Below are positions 32,107 to 37,325 of a stretch of 37,325 nt of DNA, piece after piece. How positions within the stretch are numbered: the first letter of the stretch is position 1; the number at the start of each line of letters is the position of its first letter. The stretch is from assembly GCA_036744635.1 (NCBI GenBank), contig DAIOHQ010000014.1, forward strand, positions 1 to 37,325, written 5' to 3'. The position numbers and the translations under genes are program-made. The notes under the pieces are model-generated. The model searched no databases. It was not told where the DNA came from and saw only the letters and a program-made list of their open reading frames with translations. This stretch comes from DAIOHQ01 sp036744635 (GTDB taxonomy: Bacteria > Planctomycetota > Phycisphaerae > Tepidisphaerales > Tepidisphaeraceae).

Positions 32107-33600
32107 ATGCGGCGGCATTTTCCCGACAGCAGCACATTTGCCGAGTCCGCACGATCCGCCCAGATCGTGCCGGTCTATCGCCAGTTGCTGGCCGACCGCC
32201 TCACGCCCGTCAGCGCCTTCCAGGCCCTCGGCCCGGCCGATCACGCCTTCCTCCTGGAAAGCGTCATCGGTGGTGAAAACATCGCCCGCTACAGCTTCAT
32301 CGCCACCCGCCCTTCGCTGGTCTATCAGGCCGCCAATGGCCAGGCATCCATCGAACACGCCGGCCAGCGCCAGCAATTTCACACCGCCGATCCCCTCGCC
32401 GATCTGCAGAAACTCCTGCCCCCGCGCCGCTATTTCCGCGACAAGAATCTCCCCGCCTTCACCGGCGGCCTGGTGGGTTTCGCCGGCTACGACACCATCC
32501 GCTATTACGAAGCCGAGAAGCTGCAGGCGCCGCCCAAAGATGACCGCCGCCTCCCGGACCTGCTCTTCGGCCTCTATGGCGAGCTGGTGATTTTCGACCA
32601 CGTCGACAAGACCATCAAAGTCGTCGCCAACGCCGATCTCACGAAAAGCAATTCCGCCGAAGAAGCCTACCGCGACGCCTGTGCCCGCATCGACGACATC
32701 GTGTGCCGCCTACAGCAGCCCGTGACACTCTCGCTCGGCGAGATCGATCCGCTCGCTCCTTCGACGCTCCAATACGAGAGCAATTTCACGCCGGAACAAT
32801 TTCAGAACGCCGTCCGCGCCGGCCAGGAATACATCAAGGCCGGTGACATTTTTCAATTCGTCCCCAGCCAGCGCCTGCGGGTGAAAAGCGCCGTCGATCC
32901 CTTCGATGTCTACCGTGCCTTGCGCATCATCAACCCATCGCCGTTCATGTTTTATCTGAAAAGCCCGGCCTGCACGCTGATCGGCTCCAGCCCGGAAATC
33001 CTCTGCCGCGTGGTCGACCGTCACATCACCAGCCGGCCCCTGGCCGGCACCCGCAAGCGCGGCGCCACCGAAGAGGAAGACAAGGCGCTGGAGCGCGAGC
33101 TGCTGGCCGACCCCAAGGAACGGGCCGAGCACATCATGCTGGTCGACCTGCATCGCAACGACGTCGGCCGGGTCGCCGAAATCGGGTCGGTGCGGATCAG
33201 CGATGTGATGACCGTCGAGCGCTACAGCCACGTCATGCACATCACCACCAACGTCACCGGCACTTTGCAGGAGAAGATGACCGCGCTGGACGCCCTGCGG
33301 GTTTCCCTGCCGGTGGGCACCGTCAGCGGCGCCCCGAAAATCCGCGCCATGCAGATCATCGACGAGCTCGAACCCACCCGCCGCGGCCCCTACGGCGGCG
33401 CGGTGGGATATCTCGATTTCGCCGGCAACCTCGACACCTGCATCGCCCTGCGCACGATCGTCTGGACCGATGGCACCTTCGATCTGCAGGCCGGCGCCGG
33501 CGTCGTCGCCGATTCCGTCCCCGCTTCGGAATACGAAGAAACCATGAACAAGGCCAGAGCCTTGCTCAAGGCCGTGGAAATTGCCCAGGCGGGTTTCTAA
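32107..33600 (+). CDS. trpE: anthranilate synthase component I
   Basis: A 497-residue chorismate-using enzyme for the first step of tryptophan synthesis, working with the TrpG glutaminase. The Trp-binding motif LLES (49-52) suggests feedback inhibition. The C-terminal catalytic domain has QRLRVKSAVDPFDVYRALR, IGSSPEILCRV, LAGTRKRGATEEED, ERAEHIMLVDLHRNDVGRV, LPVGTVSGAPKIRAM and PYGGAVGYLDFAGNLDTCIALRT. The ATG at 32107 is chosen because the open frame upstream is repeat DNA and the family begins here. No trpG, trpD or trpC is adjacent. It may instead serve as a PabB-like enzyme, but LLES favours TrpE. Confidence 0.95.
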   Translation: MRRHFPDSSTFAESARSAQIVPVYRQLLADRLTPVSAFQALGPADHAFLLESVIGGENIARYSFIATRPSLVYQAANGQASIEHAGQRQQFHTADPLADLQKLLPPRRYFRDKNLPAFTGGLVGFAGYDTIRYYEAEKLQAPPKDDRRLPDLLFGLYGELVIFDHVDKTIKVVANADLTKSNSAEEAYRDACARIDDIVCRLQQPVTLSLGEIDPLAPSTLQYESNFTPEQFQNAVRAGQEYIKAGDIFQFVPSQRLRVKSAVDPFDVYRALRIINPSPFMFYLKSPACTLIGSSPEILCRVVDRHITSRPLAGTRKRGATEEEDKALERELLADPKERAEHIMLVDLHRNDVGRVAEIGSVRISDVMTVERYSHVMHITTNVTGTLQEKMTALDALRVSLPVGTVSGAPKIRAMQIIDELEPTRRGPYGGAVGYLDFAGNLDTCIALRTIVWTDGTFDLQAGAGVVADSVPASEYEETMNKARALLKAVEIAQAGF

Positions 33601-33606
33601 AGGAGT

Positions 33607-33701
33607 GTTTCAAAAATCCTCTTCGGTGGGGCAGACATTCTTGTCTGCCACGGGACAATGTACTCATTGGCCCGTCTTATGCGGATTTTTGAAACAGTCT
33701 C
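33607..33701. repeat. palindromic element with 13-bp inverted ends, partner at 12634-12710
   Basis: GTTTCAAAAATCC at 33607-33619 and its exact complement at 33683-33695 bracket a GGCAGACA-TTCT-TGTCTGCC palindrome (33630-33649). The segment 33624-33701 matches the complement of 12634-12710 closely. The element starts 6 bp after the trpE stop. Confidence 0.8.
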
Positions 33702-33714
33702 TAAACCAGAGCGT

Positions 33715-33796
33715 GTCATCCTGAGCCGTACTCGGCGAAGGATCTGGCCACGAACACTTCAAGCCAGATTCTTCGCGGAGTACCGCTCAGAATTAC
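33715..33796. repeat. inverted repeat, 'tcatcctgagc' type
   Basis: Two 33-base arms (33715-33747, 33764-33796) match at 28 of 33 positions when one is inverted. The start GTCATCCTGAGC and CGAAGGATCT core is a common bacterial dispersed repeat. The 255-bp gap after trpE holds only these two elements. Confidence 0.8.
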
Positions 33797-33855
33797 AGTC
33801 TGGTGCGGTGGCGATGTTTCGAAGTGTATGCGCCCGTTGAAATCACAGCATCGCA

Positions 33856-34062
33856 ATGCCTATGAAACGCATTCTTGAACGAACGACGGTCGCGGTGATG
33901 GCCGCGGGAATTCTCATGGTCTGGCAGCCGTGGGCGCACAGTCTCTTTCGCTGGGGGTTCCTCGTGACCATCGCCGGCATCGTCGGCTTCATGATCGCCT
34001 CGCACCTGCCGCAGCGCCAGCGTCCGGCGGCGGGACCGGCGGGACCGGAGGCGCGGCCATGA
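33856..34062 (+). CDS. small membrane protein at the head of the ABC ATPase cluster
   Basis: A 68-residue protein with two hydrophobic stretches (TTVAVMAAGILMVWQPW and FLVTIAGIVGFMIASHL) joined by a short loop, and a Pro/Ala-rich tail. It may be a two-pass protein. The stop overlaps the start of the next gene (ATGA), so it is translated with the ABC ATPases. ATG at 33856 or at 33862. I do not recognise the family. Confidence 0.65.
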   Translation: MPMKRILERTTVAVMAAGILMVWQPWAHSLFRWGFLVTIAGIVGFMIASHLPQRQRPAAGPAGPEARP

Positions 34063-35150
34063 ACGAGCCGCGCATCGAGCTGCGGGGCATCGCCAAGCGC
34101 TTCGATGACACCGTCGCCGTCGAAAAGCTCGATCTCACCGTACACGCCGGCGAATTCGTCGTCCTGCTCGGCCCCAGCGGCTGCGGCAAGACCACCACGC
34201 TGCGTATGATCGCCGGCCTGGAGACGCCCACAGAAGGGGACATTCTCATCGCCGCCAAACCCGTCATCCATCTCCCGCCCGGCCAGCGCGACATCGCCTT
34301 CGTCTTCCAGATGTTCGCCCTCTATCCCCACCTCAGCGTCGAGGAAAACATCGCCTTCCCGCTCCGCGCTGCCGGCATTTCGCGAAAACAGACGCGAACC
34401 CGCGTCGCCAACGTGATCGAGCGCCTCCATCTCAATCCACTGCGCAAACGCAAACCCAGACATCTCTCCGGCGGCGATCAGCAGCGCGTCAGCCTCGCCC
34501 GCGCCATGGTGCGCGAACCCCAGGCTTTTCTGATGGATGAGCCGCTCGGCACGCTGGATGCCGACCAGCGCGAGCGCACCCGCGAGCAGCTTCGCGCCAT
34601 CCACAATGAACTGGGCGCTACCACCGTTTTCGTCACCCACGACCAGCTCGAGGCCATGAGCCTCGCCGACCGCATCGCGGTGATGAATGCCGGCCGGCTG
34701 CTGCAATACGATTCGCCGCGCGCCGTCTACGACCACCCGGCCGACCTGTTCGTCGCCCATTTCATCGGCTCGCCGGGGATGAATTTTCTCAAGGCATCGC
34801 GCCGCGGCGGCATCGTGCAGATTGAAGATTCCGGCCTGGTGCTGCGGGTCATCCCCACCGCCGACTCCCCCGAATCGGTCATCCTCGGCATCCGTCCCGA
34901 GCATGTCTCCATCGGCGACGGCGGCGCCCTCTGTACGGTCGAAAGCAGCGAACGGCTGGGATCGTACAACATGGTCGCCCTGCGCGTCGGCCCGGTGGCG
35001 ATCAAGGCGCGGGTGCCGGCGCATCAAGTCGTCGCCGAAGGGCAGAAAGTGCCCGTGCGCCTCGATGCCGCCGGCTGCCGCTGGTTCGATCCCGCCACCA
35101 CCCGCGCGCTGCCCTGGACGACGAGGGAGGTGGCCCTTGCCGCGCTATGA
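34059..35150 (+). CDS. ABC transporter ATPase, MalK/UgpC type (first copy)
   Basis: A 363-residue ATPase of the carbohydrate-uptake (CUT1) type. Walker A is LLGPSGCGKTTT (37-48), the Q-loop FVFQMFALYPHLSVEEN, Walker B FLMDEPLGTLD, and the switch region VFVTHDQLEAMSLADR. The signature is LSGGDQQRVSLARA, with Asp where most have Gln. The last about 120 residues form the regulatory TOBE/OB domain (VILGIRPEHVSIGD). Such ATPases energise sugar, polyol or glycerol-phosphate importers. No permease or binding protein is encoded alongside. Confidence 0.9.
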   Translation: MNEPRIELRGIAKRFDDTVAVEKLDLTVHAGEFVVLLGPSGCGKTTTLRMIAGLETPTEGDILIAAKPVIHLPPGQRDIAFVFQMFALYPHLSVEENIAFPLRAAGISRKQTRTRVANVIERLHLNPLRKRKPRHLSGGDQQRVSLARAMVREPQAFLMDEPLGTLDADQRERTREQLRAIHNELGATTVFVTHDQLEAMSLADRIAVMNAGRLLQYDSPRAVYDHPADLFVAHFIGSPGMNFLKASRRGGIVQIEDSGLVLRVIPTADSPESVILGIRPEHVSIGDGGALCTVESSERLGSYNMVALRVGPVAIKARVPAHQVVAEGQKVPVRLDAAGCRWFDPATTRALPWTTREVALAAL

Positions 35151-36129
35151 AATCGCCGGCCTGACCCGCGCCTTCGGCGGCGTCCGCGCCATTGATGACA
35201 TCCACTTCGCCGCCGAACCGGGAGAATTCCTGGTCATTCTCGGCCCCACCGGCGCCGGCAAAACCACCCTGCTGCGAACCGTCGCCGGCCTGGAGCGCGC
35301 GGATGCCGGCCGGCTCCTGGCCGATGGCGAAGATATTTCCAACCTCCCGCCCGCCGCCCGCGACATGGCGATGGTCTTCCAGAATTTCTCGCTCTATCCG
35401 CGCCTCACCGTCTACGAAAACCTCGCCTTCCCGCTGCGCCCGCGCTGGCGGCGCATGTCGCGCGCCCAGATCGACCAGCGCGTCGTCTGGGCGGCCGAGC
35501 TGCTCGGCATCTCCTCGAAACTCGACCAGCGCCCCACCCAGCTTTCCGGCGGCCAGCAGCAGCGCGTCGCCATTGGCCGGGCCATCGTGCGTGAACCCAA
35601 GCTCTTCCTCCTCGATGAGCCGCTCGCCAGCCTCGACGCCAAGCTGCGCGAGCAGATGACCATCGAGCTGCATCGCCTGCAGCGCCGCCTCCGCGTCACC
35701 ATGCTCTACGTCACCCACGACCAGATCGAAGCCATGAGCCTTGCCGACCGGATCGTCGTTCTCGACGCCGGTAAGGTTCTCCAGATCGGCACGCCGGATG
35801 ACGTCTATCGCCGGCCAGCCTCCCCCCGCGTAGCCCAGATGCTGGGCAGCCCGCCGATCAACCTGCTCAGCGGCGACGAAGCCGCCGCCCTCGGCCTTCC
35901 ATCCGCCAAAACCGTCGGCATCCGCCCCGAGCATCTGGCCATCGAACCCATCGCCGATGGCGGCGCCGTCGCCACCGTCGTCGAGCACCTCGGCCCGGTA
36001 ACGGTCGTCGTGCTCGCGTTCAAAAACCTCAAGCTCCGCTGCACCTGCCACCCCGCCGCCGATGTCCGCGTCGGCGCCCACTTCCGCATCATCGCCAAAC
36101 CCGCCGACCTGCTGCTGTGGGACCAGTAA
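35137..36129 (+). CDS. ABC transporter ATPase, MalK/UgpC type (second copy)
   Basis: A 330-residue ATPase paralogous to the one upstream. Walker A LGPTGAGKTTLL, Q-loop MVFQNFSLYPRLTVYEN, signature LSGGQQQRVAIGRA (canonical), Walker B LFLLDEPLASLD, switch YVTHDQIEAMSLADR, and a C-terminal TOBE-like domain (VGIRPEHLAIEP). The start is TTG at 35137 with GGGAGG 6 bases before it; this overlaps the end of the first ATPase by 14 bp and gives PRYEIAGLTRAFGG as the natural N-terminus. The pair may form a heterodimer or serve different permeases elsewhere. Confidence 0.9.
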   Translation: MPRYEIAGLTRAFGGVRAIDDIHFAAEPGEFLVILGPTGAGKTTLLRTVAGLERADAGRLLADGEDISNLPPAARDMAMVFQNFSLYPRLTVYENLAFPLRPRWRRMSRAQIDQRVVWAAELLGISSKLDQRPTQLSGGQQQRVAIGRAIVREPKLFLLDEPLASLDAKLREQMTIELHRLQRRLRVTMLYVTHDQIEAMSLADRIVVLDAGKVLQIGTPDDVYRRPASPRVAQMLGSPPINLLSGDEAAALGLPSAKTVGIRPEHLAIEPIADGGAVATVVEHLGPVTVVVLAFKNLKLRCTCHPAADVRVGAHFRIIAKPADLLLWDQ

Positions 36130-36167
36130 ACGCTTGGCCTTCGATCTGTGCTACAATCAGATGCACA

Positions 36168-37082
36168 ATGACCGATGCGGCGCTGCAAACCCCAGCCGTT
36201 GCTCCGAAAAAGCATTCCCGGCTGCGGCGCTGGACCCGGCGCCTGCTGCGCCTGGCCGCCCTGATTTACATAGGACTTGTCGCCATCTTGTACGCTGCCC
36301 AGACAGGGTTGATTTTCTCCGGCCACTCCACCCAGGGGCAGCGGCAGGCGGTCGTGCGCCAAGGCGCCGATAACGAGCTGTTGCAACTACAAACCCCCAG
36401 CGGCGAACGGGTGGTGGCCCTCTTCGGCAAAGCCCTCGATGCCGACGGCAAGATCCGCCCCGACGCCGCCTCGCGCCCGACCATCATCTGGTTCTACGGC
36501 AACGCCATGTGCCTGGCCGACTGCTACAGCGAGTTCGGCCATTTCCGCCGCCTCGGCGCCAACGTGATCGTTCCCGAATACCTCGGCTACGGCATGAGCA
36601 GCGGCCAGCCCGGCGAACAAGGCTGCTACGATTCCGCCGACGCCGCCTACGAATATCTGCTGACCCGCCAGGACATCGACCACAGCCGCATCATTCCCGC
36701 CGGCTGGTCGCTCGGCGCGGGCGCGGCCATCGACCTGGCCTCCCGCAAAGCTGTCGCCGGCCTGATCACTTTCAGCGCTTTCACCTCGATGCCCGACATG
36801 GGCCATCACCTCTTCCCCTGGCTGCCCACCTCGCTGCTGGTCAAGCACCGCTTTGACAACGAGCGGAAGATCGCAAGAATCTCCTGTCCCATCCTGCTCG
36901 GCCACGGAACCGTCGACAGCATCGTTCCCTTCCCCATGTCCGCGAAGCTCAAGGCCGCCGCCAAAGCACCTCTCACCACGCTCTTCATCGACGGCGCCGA
37001 CCACAACGATCTCTTCGAGGTCGGCGGCGATGCCCTTTGGTCGCAAGTCGGAAACTTCATCGAGAAGATCGCGCATAAATGA
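36168..37082 (+). CDS. membrane-anchored alpha/beta hydrolase (BEM46-like)
   Basis: A 304-residue serine hydrolase. A basic N-terminus with one membrane helix (LAALIYIGLVAILYAAQTGL, 29-48) anchors the domain. The oxyanion region is IIWFYGNAM, the nucleophile elbow GWSLGAG (Ser181), the acidic residue lies in GHGTVDSIVP and the His in IDGADHNDLF. The substrate is unknown; such proteins are often lipases, esterases or thioesterases. The ATG at 36168 is 10 bases after a TACAAT box, and no Shine-Dalgarno is seen, so its leader is very short. Confidence 0.88.
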   Translation: MTDAALQTPAVAPKKHSRLRRWTRRLLRLAALIYIGLVAILYAAQTGLIFSGHSTQGQRQAVVRQGADNELLQLQTPSGERVVALFGKALDADGKIRPDAASRPTIIWFYGNAMCLADCYSEFGHFRRLGANVIVPEYLGYGMSSGQPGEQGCYDSADAAYEYLLTRQDIDHSRIIPAGWSLGAGAAIDLASRKAVAGLITFSAFTSMPDMGHHLFPWLPTSLLVKHRFDNERKIARISCPILLGHGTVDSIVPFPMSAKLKAAAKAPLTTLFIDGADHNDLFEVGGDALWSQVGNFIEKIAHK

Positions 37083-37325
37083 CGCCTGGGCCGGTGGGGC
37101 AGACATTCCTGCCGCCGCTGTTTAGCCTGCTCGCTTGCGAGCAGCGCTTCTGCCGAATGTGCCTCAATGCTGGTAGGGCGGACATTCTTGTCTGCCACGG
37201 CTGGATGAGTGCAGGTGTACTCACCTGTGCGAATCCAGCCGTATCTCCACGTCAACGGGTCTAACTCTTGTTGTGGCGGCCCCACCTTTTACCCCCTCTC
37301 CCGGTACTCCGGGGGAGGGATGGGG
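37083..37325. repeat. repeat cluster at the right edge
   Basis: 243 bp without a gene. A TGTCTGCC-type variant at 37092-37115, the 26-base match to 3698-3723 at 37121-37146, another palindrome (GGCGGACATTCTTGTCTGCC) at 37177-37196, a GGCTGGAT...ATCCAGCC hairpin about 37199-37240, and a CCCCTCTCCC...GGGAGGG repeat cut by the window end. Confidence 0.8.

Overview
The window looks like chromosomal DNA of a GC-rich planctomycete, most likely class Phycisphaerae. This rests on gene style, not on a marker gene. Two exported proteins carry Thr-Gln-Pro-Ala/Thr-Arg-Pro linkers of the kind common in that class. Intergenic spaces are packed with short palindromic repeats (TGTCTGCC type, 'cacagatg' type, GGGTGGGCGTACTC type). 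No rRNA, tRNA, CRISPR array or phage gene was found.

Layout. 1-3590: a membrane glycosyltransferase cut by the left edge, a methyltransferase, and an exported thioredoxin-fold protein. 3754-5346: lptB, then a 569-bp spacer with two perfect DnaA boxes, then a cold-shock gene with a strong terminator. 5553-6961: an eroded methylation/repair island made of a truncated cytosine methyltransferase, a frameshifted hypothetical gene, a frameshifted vsr and a small ORF. It is followed by a 130-bp MITE with 8-bp target duplications and repeat-rich DNA. 7703-10661: a degenerate Fic-like gene, then a nitrogen operon (P-II gene and ammonium transporter) with a well-formed sigma-54 promoter. 11023-14444: a disordered protein, a VIT1/CCC1-type transporter, a ThuA-domain protein and a sugar-isomerase-like TIM barrel. 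14461-14678: three palindromes nested inside each other. 14701-17110: cmk-plsC, and an opposing HAD phosphatase with a His-rich membrane protein. 17411-22290: an S41 protease, small genes including a DUF4258 pair, a STAS protein and a GHMP sugar kinase. 22438-28129: LemA, an M48 protease with a TerB-like tail, two paralogous small envelope proteins and a ClC channel with CBS domains. 28169-33600: alanine racemase, a Tat-exported metallophosphoesterase overlapping chrA tail to tail, and trpE with a promoter placed for leaderless transcription. 33856-37082: a small membrane protein, two MalK-type ABC ATPases in overlapping frames and an alpha/beta hydrolase, ending in repeats.

Most genes are housekeeping. 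The clearest functional units are P-II/Amt (ammonium sensing and uptake), cmk/plsC (translationally coupled), LemA/M48 (membrane proteolysis) and the ABC ATPase cluster. The most unusual content is the mobile palindromic repeats: one is translated inside the glycosyltransferase, one forms the C-terminal tail of a small gene, and several are nested. Other points worth a second look are a P-II protein lacking both usual T-loop modification residues, a Fic fold with an intact inhibitory motif but a ruined active site, and a GC skew that changes sign twice.
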